DNA of 64,000 nt from contig CM055265.1 in assembly GCA_029237695.1 (NCBI GenBank), positions 119,613,078 to 119,677,077 on the forward strand, written 5' to 3'. The DNA comes from Conchocele bisecta. Taxonomy: Eukaryota; Mollusca; Bivalvia; Lucinida; Thyasiridae. The translations under genes were made by a program, and so were the position numbers. Below the pieces are notes generated by a model. It had not been told where the DNA came from and did not search any database. It saw nothing but the letters and a program-made list of their open reading frames with translations. Below, piece after piece: positions 22,921-33,812 of this stretch (positions are counted from its first letter, which is position 1; the number at the start of each line of letters is the position of its first letter).

Positions 22921-23128
22921 AATGTAAATGTAAATGCTTTTATTTAACGACGGCTCAATGACCTTGCATGTTGGGATCGAACACTATTTAAGTCCCCATC
23001 CGATAGCACTAGGATAGCACGAAGTTGTCTTGCCCAATGACACGCCGAATCGATCATTCGCAGCGGTCGAGATGGGAAGTTTCCCGATCCGCAGTCCGAC
23101 GCTCTACCTACTGAGCTAATCCGGTCAA
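22921..23128 (-). mobile_element. tRNA-derived SINE
   Basis: Read on the minus strand, the head at about 23128-23100 contains 'tagctcagtaggtagagcg', a textbook Pol III A-box as in tRNAs. A B-box-like 'gttcgatccc' lies farther on (about 22970-22980). The tail is 'taaaagcatttacatttaca'. Spacing between the boxes is too long for a tRNA gene, so this is a SINE rather than a tRNA. It lies in gene B intron 2. Confidence 0.65.
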
Positions 23129-23156
23129 CCTATTCTTTCTTTCATCTCATCTCATT

Positions 23157-23240
23157 GGAAGTATATATAGTGTGACCACCCTTTGAACCGTCTCGTCAGG
23201 ACTGTTCAAATGAGTGGTCACAAGTTAACATATACTTTTA
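23157..23240. repeat. Hairpin 'GTGACCAC...GAACCGTCTC'
   Basis: A diverged copy of the hairpin also present at about 8268-8342, 13673-13746 and 33878-33951. Confidence 0.7.
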
Positions 23241-23538
23241 TTGATAAATAAGAACAATAGGAAAGAAACTGTGTCTCAAATGATGTCTCTCATATCCAGT
23301 TATGTGGGTTTTTTTCTTCATGGCATGCACAGCAAGTGACCTATATAAATCAATAGTATCATTTTATTTGACACATTCCCCCAAAATACATGGGATATAT
23401 TGAGGATCTTACATGAGTGATGAATTAATGTGATATTTATTAAACGAGTTTACTGATTTCAAAAGAAATGAGGCTATGCCTCGGCTAAATCAACAAAAAT
23501 GTTAGATTCTATTTATTGCATAAGCTAAGAAGCATTAA

Positions 23539-23777
23539 CCCTTTGAACCCGAGATCCCGCTATATCGGTTTATACAAAAAGTGCAGATCCTGATGAGACG
23601 GCTCGTTACGAGCCGTCTCATCAGGATCTGCATTTTTTGAGAGTAAATTTCATATCTTTTATAGCATAAACACCCCCTTTTCATGAATGAACCAATCTGA
23701 ACTGCATTTCGTGACGGTTGGATTGGATGCAAAATTAAAGTATCAAAATCCATTCCAGTTACTTAGGGGTCAAAGGG
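23539..23777. mobile_element. piggyBac-type MITE with TTAA target duplication
   Basis: TTAA at 23535-23538 and 23778-23781. The ends are 'ccctttgaaccc' and 'ggggtcaaaggg'. The centre 'ggctcgttacgagcc' is intact. Confidence 0.8.
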
Positions 23778-23967
23778 TTAAGAGGAGCTGTAATGATCAC
23801 CCAGCATTTTTTTGTAGTGGTCTCATTCACATATTTATTACACTAGTGTATTATGATTTGTATTACACTGTGTTATTAAAGGTACATGCCCACTCAGTAG
23901 GCACAACATTATCTTTATATCAGAGACATCATCTGAGAAATGTTCTGGCCGCAATACAAATATTCAT

Positions 23968-24412
23968 TAAACAATAATTCCAGCACAAAAATATTTACAC
24001 AATTCCCTAACATTTGATTGGCCCGTAGCAAGTCTCTGTCCAAAATTCATATCCCAGTAAACTCCCAAGCCGAACTACTTTCCGTAACCGTCAGGCGCAG
24101 TTAAAATAATTCTTAAGAAAAAGGAAAATAAACACATTTTCTTGATGAATTTGTTTCAAATGCTGGAATTATTAGGAATGAATGGCATTTTTGTGGAATT
24201 TATCTGGGATATAAACTTGGAAAAGTCGCGGGAATACTGGACGAGGCCTTAAAAATTACAATTTTCGAAAAAAAAAAAAAAAAAATCTTATTTTTTTTTT
24301 TTTTTTTTTTCGAAAATTGTAATTTTTTATCGCTTCGTCCAGTATTCCCGCGACTTTCTTTTCCAAGTTTATACCCCGATAAATTCCACAAAAAGGCCAT
24401 TCATTCCTATAT
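23968..24412. mobile_element. Nested MITE 'ATAATTCCAGCAC'
   Basis: Two adjacent foldback units: 'ataattccagcac...tgctggaatta' and 'aggaatgaatggc...gccattcattcct'. Poly-A and poly-T stretches face each other at 24270-24312. Related copies are at 24797-25154, 49250-49702 and 50981-51339. Confidence 0.75.
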
Positions 24413-24796
24413 TACCCCACGTAGTAATTGTCAGTATCATACATTTTATATCAGAAGTACATTTCCACACTGAGATCAGGAGCGATAACCGTGTTTCCTT
24501 AAAATGGTAACGGACATTACTATTTATTCTCTGTATTTATTTTTTGCGCTGTGCGATGATCATACTTTATAATCTGTCGAAAATATTATTTCTTTTTGGT
24601 GACGCATTTAATTAGCATAAATAATTAAAAAATATCATGCCTCATTTGCATATGAAAATAGCCTGATACCACCTGATAACATATATATTACTAAATGAGC
24701 ATATCTGTCATAGCGGGCACTGGTGGAATAGTGACACAATTGTACACTTATTTAATTCATATAAAGAACATTTTGTGCCTAAGGCTTAGTGGTCAT

Positions 24797-25154
24797 TATA
24801 GGAATGAATGGCCTTTTTGTGGAATTTATCGGGGTATAAACTTGGAAAAGTCGCGGGAATACTGGACGAAGGCCGGAAGGCCTCGTCCAGTATTCCCGCG
24901 ACTTTTCCAAGTGTTTATATCCCTGATAAATTCCACAACAAGGCCATTCATTCCTTATAATTCCAGCATTTGAAATAAATTCATCAAGAAAATGTGTTTA
25001 TTTTCCGTTTTCTTAAGAATTATTTTCACTGCGCCTCACGGTTACGGAAAGTAGTTCGACATGGAGTTTACTGGGATATAAATTTTGGACGGAGACTTGC
25101 AACGGACCAATCAAATGTTAGGGAATTGTGTAAATATTGTTGTGCTGGAATTAT
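24797..25154. mobile_element. Nested MITE 'ATAGGAATGAATGG', opposite orientation
   Basis: Inserted in the right arm of the 23877-25163 element; ends 'ataggaatgaatggcc' and 'tgctggaattat'. It contains a near-perfect stem around 'gcgggaatactggacgaagg'. Confidence 0.75.
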
Positions 25155-25300
25155 GTACCTTTAAACTGTGAAATACCATTTTATGCAATAAATTCAGTAA
25201 TTATACTATCTGAAGCCGTGATAAACAGGGGAGATAATTTGCTTATGCATGGTTGCTACATATACCAGTAAGGAAAATAGATAAAATATTTAAATTTCAG

Positions 25301-25630
25301 TTGCCCAGATGTGCAGAAACAGCTTCGCCACGAATTCTCTTTTCCTTGTCCTGGACGTCACAGCCGCTTCCGGTTTCCCAGAATGTAGCTGCGAAATTTC
25401 CATTTCCGGTGGTACCCGGTTTTCTATGATGCCTTTAAGAGCCACCACTCTAGCTCCCGGTTGTGGTACCCGGCTGGAAATAGTCACGGATATGTCGCTC
25501 CGGTACGAGCTGGCATGCGCTCAGACGAAAAACGACATGATGGGTTCAGCCGCCACGATAAGTTACGTCCGGGACACGGAGCCGCCGGAGACAGGATATA
25601 ACGATGATTATTGCATAGTAACGTATATCG
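25301..25630 (+). CDS. Gene B exon 3: six-cysteine extracellular domain
   Basis: A 330-nt exon after 'taaatttcag' and before 'gtaagt', phase 1 on both sides, about 110 residues. Six cysteines sit in the same order as in gene A exon 3: M-C near the start, C-S-C, G-C-G, A-C and Y-C at the end. Sequence identity between the two is otherwise modest, so the paralogues have diverged strongly while keeping the disulfide framework. It lies between the signal/linker exons and the Thr/Pro stalk, so it is the outermost folded part of a cell-surface protein. I do not recognise a named family. A CUB-like or other beta-rich ligand-binding domain is a guess. Confidence 0.8.
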
Positions 25631-25697
25631 GTAAGTGTTAGTAATTTCAGAATTAATAAATGATGGACCGTGCATCAACTCGGTACATTTATAGTTA

Positions 25698-26247
25698 CTG
25701 TCTGTTTCACGAAAGCTGCCCAAATGTTACGGCTATATAAACAATTCCAAAACAATAATGTTTTCGATAATATTAAATTAAAGGAAAATTTAAGAATGAG
25801 CCTTCTTTTTATTTCGTGAAATTCGGTCAACTATTGATTTTATTGCGAAAAATTAATTTGTCTATGGGAATTTAACATGGGGAAAAGGAAGTGGAGGGAG
25901 CTGTGGGAGGAGTCAAAAAACGAAAACAATTGGAAATTGACTCCGAAACCTGGCTAGATATCTTGGAAATGACCTAACTAAAAAAACAAAACTTAAATTT
26001 TGAAAATCGGTCCAGTATTTCTGAAATTCTAAAAAATGTCCCCATGTTAAATCCCCATAGACATCTTCACTCTGTGAAGATGTCTATGGGGATTTAACAT
26101 GGGGAAATTGTTTTTTCGCAATAAAATCAATATTTGACCAAATTTCACGAAACAAAAAGAAAGCTCGTTCTTAAATTTTGCTTTAATTTAATATTATCAC
26201 AAACAATATTGTTTTTGCATTGTTTATATAGCCGTAAAATTTGGGCA
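25698..26247. mobile_element. TIR element 'CTGTCTGTTTCACGAAA', short form
   Basis: The left end has TA at 25696-25697. The right end stops at 'aaaatttgggcag' where a half piggyBac-type MITE (26247-26290, ending 'gaaagggttaa') begins. An inner palindrome around 'catagacatcttcac' lies at 26042-26101. It is within gene B intron 3. Confidence 0.75.
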
Positions 26248-26383
26248 GGTATCAAAATCGATTCCAGTTATTCAGGAGTGAAAGGGTTAACGTACAAATT
26301 CACATGGCGTGTTTCAGATATATAAACCCTAGCCGGGTTCGTATGATATACGATTGTATTTAGAGTTGTTTCTACTGTTGCAG

Positions 26384-28171
26384 CTGGATCTACACGGAAT
26401 ACGAATATCTCCATCTCGTGTACAGCAACAACAACAGCGACAACAACTTCAGCAACAACCATTCCAGAATCAACAATAACTCTATCACAAACTACAGCAA
26501 CAACATCAAGTCAAGCACCACCACCAACAACAAACACTCCAGGACCACCACCAACAACAACAACAACTCCAGCACCAACAACAACAACTACAGCACCACA
26601 ACCACCACCAACAACAACAACCTCAGAACCAACTAAAACACCAGCTATAGTACCACCAACAACAACAACCACTCCAGCACCAGCTACAACAACAGCAACT
26701 CCAACACCAACTACAACAACAACAACTCCAGCACCACAACCACCAACAGCAGCAACAACTTCAGTACCAACTAGAACACCAACTATAGCACCACCAACAA
26801 CAACAACCACTCCAGCATCAGCTGCAACAACAACAACTCCAGCACCAACTACAACAACAACAACTTCAGAACCATCTACAATAACAACAACAATTGCAGC
26901 ACCACCAACATCAACTACAACGCCAGGACCAATTACAACCACTCCAGCGCCAAGTACAACATTAACAACAACTCCAGCACCAATAACAACAACAACAACC
27001 CCAGCACCAACTACAGAAACAACAAAAACTCCAGAACAAACTACAACACCAACTATTGTACCACCAACAACAACAACCGCTCCATCACCAGCTACAGCAA
27101 AAACAACTCCAGCATCAACTACAACAACAACAGCTCCAGAACCAGCTACAACAACAAGAACAACTGCAACACCACCACCGACAACAACAACAACCACTCC
27201 TGCACCAATTATAACTACTCCAGAATCAATTACAACATCAACAACATCTCCAGCACCAATAAGAACAACAACAACTCCAGCACCAATAACAACAACAACA
27301 ACAACAACAACAACAACTCCGGCACCAACAATAGCAAAAACAACCACTCCAGCACCAACTACAGCAACAACAACAACAACTCCGTCACCAACAATATCAA
27401 AAACAACCACTCCAGTACCAACTATAACAACAACAACAACAACTCCGTCACCAACAATAGCAAAAACAACCACTCCAGTACCAACTACAACAATAACAAC
27501 AACAACTCCGTCACCAACAATAGCAAAAACAACCACTCCAGTACCAACTACAACAACAACAACCACTCGACAACCAACTTCAATAAGAACTCCAGCACCA
27601 ACTACAACAACAACAACCACTTCAGCACCAGCTACAGCATCAACTTTAACAACAACAACCTCTACAGAACCAACTACAAGAACAACAAATCCAGAACCAA
27701 CTACAAGAACAACAACCACTCCAGCACCAACTACTACAATAACAACAACAACTCCAGAACCAATTACAATAATAGCAACAACACATCTAGCACCTACTGC
27801 AATAACAACAATAATAACTCCAGCACCAGCTACAACAACAACTGCAGAACTAACTTCAACAGCAACAACCACAACAACCACTACAGAACCAACTACAATA
27901 ACAACTCCAGAACCAACTACAATAACAACCACACAAACCTCTACAGAAGCAACTACTCCATTGAAAACAACGATAACAACAACCACTACAGAACCAACCA
28001 CAACAACAACAACCACTCCATCACCAACTGCAACAACAACCGCAATTCCTGCAACATCCACAACAACAATCAGCTCACCAACACCATCAACAACAATATC
28101 GTTATCACCAACGTCGCCAACGTCTCCCGGTGACGTTTCCCAAGGAAATGGGGACGAAAGCCAAATGGAAG
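26384..28171 (+). CDS. Gene B exon 4: giant Thr/Pro mucin-like stalk
   Basis: A 1788-nt exon after 'tactgttgcag' and before 'gtatac', phase 1 at both ends, with an unbroken frame of 595 full codons. It starts A-G-S-T-R-N-T-N-I-S-I-S-C, matching D-I-S-I-S-C in gene C. It then becomes a degenerate array of T-T-T-T-P-A-P-like units, and ends in a Ser/Pro region with G-D-V-S-Q-G-N-G-D-E-S. Such Thr/Ser/Pro tracts are normally densely O-glycosylated and form extended rods. Imperfect copies of units such as 'actccagcaccaactaca' suggest growth by slippage or unequal exchange. The Val-rich minus-strand frame over the same span is a shadow of the codon pattern. Confidence 0.85.
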
Positions 28172-28216
28172 GTATACATGTTTTAAAAGTATGTATGCAT
28201 GGTTGTGGTACACATC

Positions 28217-28496
28217 AGTAGCCTATTTTACCAACATTGCAAAGTATACTTATCTAGCAAAGTATACTTTGAGGGAGAAATTTTCAATTTAAAGATAAAT
28301 TTATTAATTTTTATAATTGGCTGTGATAATGTAATAAATTCAGTATAATAATTCTGCATACTTTTAATCATCAAATATATGCAGTGGTTAGTTCTATATG
28401 AAATAATGCATTTCAGGAAAAATAAATGATTGCTCCCTCAAAGTTTACTTTGCTAGAAAAGTATACTTTGCAATGTTGGTGAAATCGGCTACTGAA
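28217..28496. mobile_element. MITE 'GTAGCC...CAACATTGCAAAGT'
   Basis: The left 'accaacattgcaaagtatac' and right 'agtatactttgcaatgttgg' arms are inverted, followed by 'gagggag' and 'ctccctc' inside. It lies in gene B intron 4. Confidence 0.7.
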
Positions 28497-28561
28497 ATCA
28501 ATAAAGTATAAACGTATATTAATTTTGGTACTTTGTATATACGACATGTAGTTTGTATATA

Positions 28562-28945
28562 TAAAGGTTCATGACCACTCATTAGGCACAAAATGTTCTT
28601 TATTGTCCCAACATCATCGGGGACATTTTCCGGCATAATAAACATTTATTCACAATTACCACACGTATTGCTTGGCATTATTATACATTTTATATCAGGC
28701 GTAACATTCCACACTGATATCAGGGGCGATCACCGTGTTTCCTTAAAATACCATGCCTCATTTGCATATGAAAATAGCCTGATACCACCGCGAGTCACTA
28801 TCAGTGAAATACATATTACTAAATGAATATATCTGTATAGCGGGCACTTGTAATTTTTAAAACTGGTAGATTAGTGGCACAATTATACACTTATGTAATT
28901 CCTATAAAGAACAGTTTGTGCCTACTGAGTGGGCATGTACCTTTA
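28562..28945. mobile_element. MITE 'AAAGGTACATGCCCACTCAG'
   Basis: Left 'aaaggttcatgaccactca' and right 'actgagtgggcatgtacctt'. No nested insert. It lies in gene B intron 4. Confidence 0.75.
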
Positions 28946-29344
28946 ACGATCACATGTATCGCCAGAAAAAAATATAATTCGCTGGCTGTGGGAATTTTAC
29001 CCTACCACAACACGCCATCAAGCTTCATTTGGCGGTTGATCATGTTTGTGTTGGCTGCAACAGTCAAAGTAACATGGAATCCCTGCTTGCGGATCCATTC
29101 ATATAAAATAAACAACAGGAAGTTTTAAACAATATGTTGAAATCGGAATGTCTGATTTATTTCCTTAGTTCCAAAACGCCAAAAATAATAAATCCATCAG
29201 AAGCGGATCCAGCATTTAGGGGACGGGGGTGTCCTATTTTCGAGCCCCCCCCCCTCCCAGATTTCTTTTGAAATCTATTAAATTCGGACTCGAACAGGTG
29301 GTAAACTGTGGACACCATATGACGTGTTCAAAGCAGTTTAGATT

Positions 29345-29452
29345 TCCAATAACCTCCGAAGGGACATTTAATACACATTGTTTTAAAGTCATTTTTTATT
29401 AAATGTTCAATAAAAAGAATGACTTTAAAACAATGTGTGTTAATACGTATGT
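29345..29452. repeat. Foldback of Penelope-element terminal sequence
   Basis: 'acacattgttttaaagtca' and its inverse sit either side of a short loop. The same sequence, with the same 'ccaataacctccgaaggga' lead, starts the full Penelope-like element near 29741-29790. It lies 16 bp before gene B exon 5. Confidence 0.65.
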
Positions 29453-29468
29453 GTTGCTCTTTCTTCAG

Positions 29469-29538
29469 TTGGAACTATATTGTCTATAGCCGTTGGGGGT
29501 TTGCTGCTCACTTTCGCATGCTTCGGAATAGTAGTGTG
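29469..29538 (+). CDS. Gene B exon 5: transmembrane helix
   Basis: A 70-nt exon after 'tttcttcag' and before 'gtaagt', entered in phase 1 and left in phase 2. It encodes G-T-I-L-S-I-A-V-G-G-L-L-L-T-F-A-C-F-G-I and then V-V, a strongly hydrophobic single span. The last split codon becomes Trp on joining exon 6. Gene C's membrane exon (52420-52489) has exactly the same length and phases. The protein is thus a type I membrane protein. The exon is squeezed between two pieces of Penelope-like sequence. Confidence 0.85.
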
Positions 29539-30229
29539 GTAAGTTTATTGTGCAAGTGAGCACGTTTTCGATACATTGTATTTGAATTATATATCAGGCT
29601 GTCTGATTGGTCGATGTTGAGCACTCGGAAAGTTTTATATTATCTAGCTCTGAAATGCTGTTAGGATGCAACATCGTGGTGAATTATCATTGAATGCTAT
29701 TTATAGAAATCGGGGAAAATACTAAAAGGTATAGTAATTGCCAATAACCTCCGAAGGGAAGCACATTTAATACACATTGATTTAAAGTCACTCTTTTTAT
29801 TAAATTTTCGACCACATGGTCTTTATCAAAATAGTGTGAAAATGTATTGACAGTCCTATGTGACGTCCATAGTGTAGCAGTAAACCGGATGTTATGAGCC
29901 GGACGTCATGACGTCGCGTGATACGTAAAACCACGAAACCACGATACACTACTTGTGTATCATGATCCCGCGATCCGACGCACAGCCTAGGCCCGTACGA
30001 CGTCAAACCCATCCCACGACACCCGATACCAGAAACACGAATATTGAAAATATTCGCGTTTCCAGCATCGGGCCGCATGTGGTAAACCAAGAGTGCAATT
30101 GACGCCGCTACCATATGTAGTACAACAAAAGACAACCTTTCAACCTGACACCAGTAACGGGATTGTTCGCGTTTATAGACTCATGTTGAACAGGTTGAAT
30201 ACGTCCGGATCAAAACACCAATTCACATG

Positions 30230-32093
30230 TTACACGTCACATAACACCCTTGTGGGAAGTTCGTTCCCAGTCTTTTTTATCCAATTTTCTTCTGTGAGAA
30301 GACGAAATATGCGTCCTTCGCTGTACAGCTTCTGGAGGACAACGATACCCACGTCATGATCACCGTGGCACAGGAAGTGTCGCAGTATGTGCTTATTTTC
30401 ATTTTGCAAACGCACATCGCGTAGATGTTCGCCCGTGCGTTTGCGCAATGAACGTTCTGTCTCCCCCACGTATACAGTCTTGTTGCACGGCTTGCACGTC
30501 AGCACATACACTACATTTCTGTGCTCGCACGTAACATTGCTTACAGGATTGTAGCTCCGCAGACCGCTGGTATCCATTATAGTGTCCTTATGCAGAGAGC
30601 AACATGTTATACATGAACAAGGTGCAGCGGTTGACCTCACTAATCTGTTCGTTTTACCATGTACCAGTATGTCACTTGTGTTTGTCTCGCCTGAACGCAA
30701 GTAGAGATGGATCCGGGAATATGTCTTTCATACAGCCAGATGTATATAATACATTCTGGTGTTTGGCCAATATATGTCTGATGTCTGGGAGCAATCTTGA
30801 GTATGTAAGAACCATGGGAACTCTCTTAGTCTTGCACTGTCACTGTGTTGGCACAAGTATGTTCGCCCTATCCATTACATCCGCGCGTTGTAATTGTCTC
30901 TCGATTAATGATGCACTATATCCCCTCTTTCTTAGCTTCCTTTTCAAGTCATTGCGCTGTATCTTATAGTCCGACTCCTTTTCACATATCCGTTTAAGCC
31001 GGATACCCAATCCATAAGCCAACGCCTTCTTCGTATGTGCCGGATGACATGAATCTTGCTGTATATAAAGCTGATTGTCGGTGTTTTTCTTGTACAAATC
31101 CGTATTGATACGTCCTTTTTGTAGCTTAACACATGTATGAATTCAGTCTTGTCACAACTCCATCTGAGTTCAATCTGTATATTTGCATGAATAGCATTGG
31201 CGTACTCGGAGAATTGCTGTAGTGATTCAAGGATACCAATCCACAAGGTGTATGATCACGTGGTACTAACAACAACAACAAGTACCGATTCAAAGTACGT
31301 ATTCTTGTATAGTGTCCTTAATACGTAACGGATTTTGATGAAATATGGCGCATCAAACCTGTCTTGTTAAGCTGCATTTGGTGGTCTCTGTATTTTCGCC
31401 CAAACTTCTGTCGTTTTTCCGACACGGAAATCGATTCTTCGCAAAAACAACATAAGTCTGTACCAAACTCCCGTTGCATATTAAGGAAAATATAAAATAA
31501 TACTTTCTTTGGAATGGGCTGCATTGTTGTTGTTGTAACCACGTGATCATGCACCTTGATCCAGATACCAAATCCATCATCTATGAACCGCTTGTAGAAT
31601 AATGGTGTAGTATGGAAACCCATAAGTTTTTCATCCCACTTTCTCATGAAGTTGCGGGCAAAACTCTTACCCAGTCTTGCGCCAATAGCTATCCCTTCTT
31701 GTTGTTTATAATGGCGATCTCCCAGGTTGAAGTTGTTGTTTTCCAGCACCGTTTCTATCATCTTGAGCATATAGCCTGTCGGCACCAATGGGTTAGATCT
31801 GGTATCCAATGCCTCCTTACATACGTCGATTCATTCTTCCTTTGGTACAGATGCGTATAGCCTGCAGACATCGAAGCAAACAAGATTGCGTTCGCCGGTA
31901 TTGGCTCATTAATTTCTTTGAGTTTATTTATGAAGTCGGTTGTATCGCGAATATAACTCGGGGATTGTGATACAAACTCGTGCAACTCGAACTCCGCTGC
32001 CTCCGACAATCGCTCAGTCGGGGTATTTATACCATTTACTACTATTCTTAATGGGGCTTTGGTGGATTTATGAAGTTTTAGGTTTCCTTTCAA
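30230..32093 (-). pseudogene. Penelope-like RT and GIY-YIG endonuclease, broken
   Basis: From high to low coordinates: an N-terminal segment with G-N-L-K-L-H-K-S; an RT core with H-Y-K-Q-Q-E-G-I-A-I-G and the catalytic Y-K-R-F-I-D-D-G-F-G-I-W; a gap caused by the insert at 31244-31558; then L-R-W-S-C-D-K-T-E-F; a linker with several cysteines; and finally V-V-Y-V-L-T-C followed by V-Y-V-G-E-T-E-R-S-L-R-K-R-T-G-E-H, the GIY-YIG core. The reading frame shifts several times around 31246, 31097 and 30840-30700. The RT would copy element RNA at a nick made by the endonuclease. This copy is non-functional. Confidence 0.85.
31244..31558. mobile_element. Foldback MITE inserted in Penelope RT, 5-bp duplication
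   Basis: The ends are 'caaggtgtatgatcacgtgg' and the inverse of 'caaggtgcatgatcacgtgg'. ATCCA occurs at 31239-31243 and again at 31559-31563. Removing the insert would reunite the G-I-W-I and W-I-G-I-L-E-S parts of the RT. A second copy is at 33064-33453. Confidence 0.8.
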
Positions 32094-32849
32094 CGTTCCT
32101 ACCTTCGAATTGTTGCATATCTTTTGTTATTGCGCCTTCTTGATAACCAGCTTTTTAACTATTTTTAATGATTTCTTTGTTAAATCCTCTTCGGTTTCTG
32201 CATAGGATTCGCTCTCCTCCTCCATCTCATTGCATAGCCGTTCTACATAATCAGACTTGTTCAGGACTGGGAACGAACATCCCACATGGGTGTAATGTGA
32301 AGTGTAGCATGTGAAATGGTGTTTAGATCCGGACGTATTCAACCTGTTCAACATGATACTAGAAACGCGAACAAAAATAATTTGTACTACATATGGTAGC
32401 GGCGTCAATCGCACTCTTGGTTTATCACATGCGGCCCGATGCTGGAAACGCCAAGATTTTCAATATTCGTGTTTCTGGTATCGGGTATCGTGGGATGGGT
32501 TTGACGTCGTACGGGCCTAGGCTGTGCGTCGGATCGCGGGATGATCATACACAAGTGGTGTATCGTGGTTTCGTAGATTGACGTATGACCTGGGCTCACG
32601 CGACGTCATGACGTCCGGCTCACAACATCCGGTTTACTGCTACACTATGGACGTCACATAGGACTGTCAATAAATTTTCAAACTATTTTGATAAAGACCA
32701 TGTGGTCAAAAAATTTAATAAAAAGAGTGACTTTAAAACAATGTGTATAAAAAGGTAGGTTGGTGTTTATTCCATCGGGAAGCGGGTACATTTACGATTT
32801 TCGTGGGCAAGATTAGCGTGCATGTCGGTCGGTAAATCAACCAAATCAA

Positions 32850-32945
32850 ATCAAATAAATAAATAAATAAATAAATAAATAAATACATGTAAATAAATAA
32901 ATATATCCGTCCGTCCGTCCGTCCGTCCGTCGTCCGTCCGTCCAG
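32850..32945. repeat. (TAAA)n and (CCGT)n microsatellites
   Basis: AAAT tetramers at about 32855-32905, then 'ccgt' tetramers to about 32945. Reading frames over them are artefacts. Confidence 0.9.
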
Positions 32946-33063
32946 TCCGTCCTTCCGACCTTGCAGACCACCTGCTTCAAATCCCGTCCCCGCATATGTA
33001 ACCTTTTACCCCACAGCAATAACAGTTTATGTTTCACGCATATTTCAAAACGTTCGCTGTACT

Positions 33064-33453
33064 CAAGGTGTATGATCACGTGGTTACAACAACAACAACG
33101 CAGCCCACTCCAAAGTAAGTATTATTTGATATTTTCCTTAATATGCAACGGATTTTGATGATATATGGCGCAGCAAACGCGTCTTCATGAGCTGCATTTG
33201 GTGGTCTAGGGAGTTTGGCACAGACTTATTTCGTTTTTGCGAAGAATCGATTCTTCGCAAAAACGACAGAAGTTTGGGCGAAAATACAGAGACCACCAAA
33301 TGCAGCTTAACAAGACGCGTTTGATGCGCCATATTTCATAAAATTCCATTACGTAATAAGGACAATATAAAAGAATACGAACTTTCAATCGGATGGATTC
33401 TGGAAGTTTCAGTACGTGTTGTTGTTGTTAGTACCACGTGATTATACACCTTG
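33064..33453. mobile_element. Foldback MITE 'CAAGGTGTATGATCACGTGG'
   Basis: The same termini as the insert at 31244-31558. The flanks TGTACT and TGTATT differ at one base and could be a worn target duplication. A central palindrome lies around 'gcgaagaatcgattcttcgc'. Confidence 0.75.
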
Positions 33454-33509
33454 TGTATTGTCACACCCTGCAGATCCTGATGAAACTGTTCACTATGAAT
33501 ATACCGTGT

Positions 33510-33790
33510 TTACATATGAGACACTCCATTGGATGTTGTACCTTCGGACACCTGCGTAATTTCATGAAATACGTTTACAAAATAATTTACAAAAAAAATC
33601 ATAAATTAGTCAAAAGGTGACAAAATTTACATGGGGAAATATTTTTCAGAAATTAAGCCAAAAGGTGACAAAAAGTACATGCGGAATACTCTGACGCCAT
33701 TTACGGAAAATATTGTAAATTTTGTAAAAGAAATTACGCAGATGACCGAAGGCACACAATCCCATAGCGTGTCTCATAGGTTGGCACATG
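33510..33790. repeat. Repeat family 'ACACGCCATGTGATTTTGTA', diverged
   Basis: Shares 'catatgagacac', 'gcgtaatttcatgaaat', 'ccatttacggaaaatatt' and 'gcgtgtctcat' with the copies at 3700 and 60012. Confidence 0.5.
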
Positions 33791-33812
33791 AGCTACGGGG
33801 TCGAAAGGGTTA

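Larger units (their letters stand above)
23877..25163. mobile_element. MITE 'AAAGGTACATGCCCACTCAG' carrying two nested MITEs
   Basis: The left end is 'aaaggtacatgcccactcag' and the right end 'atgtaccttt'. Uninterrupted relatives are at 48225-48729 and 28562-28945. It is broken by inserts at 23968-24412 and 24797-25154. It lies in gene B intron 2, ending 138 bp before exon 3. Confidence 0.75.
29771..32748 (-). mobile_element. Penelope-like retroelement with inverted terminal repeats
   Basis: About 490-bp inverted arms bracket it: near 29771-30272 and 32262-32748. Inside, on the minus strand, lie a reverse transcriptase then a GIY-YIG endonuclease, the hallmark order of endonuclease-bearing Penelope-like elements. 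Inverted rather than direct terminal repeats are known for Penelope. The whole element sits in gene B intron 5, opposite in strand to the gene. A separate foldback is inserted in its RT region (31244-31558). Confidence 0.85.

Noticed and set aside
22921..23128. Functional tRNA gene
   Set aside because: Only an A-box-like head is present; no cloverleaf or properly spaced B-box. Called a SINE.
26511..28061. 516-codon Val/Gly-rich frame on the minus strand
   Set aside because: It is the antisense shadow of gene B's Thr/Pro stalk exon, which has splice sites, phase and a paralogue on the plus strand.
31353..31580. Additional RT-like coding within the Penelope element
   Set aside because: The segment 31244-31558 is a bounded foldback insertion with its own ends and target duplication, so frames in it are not part of the RT.
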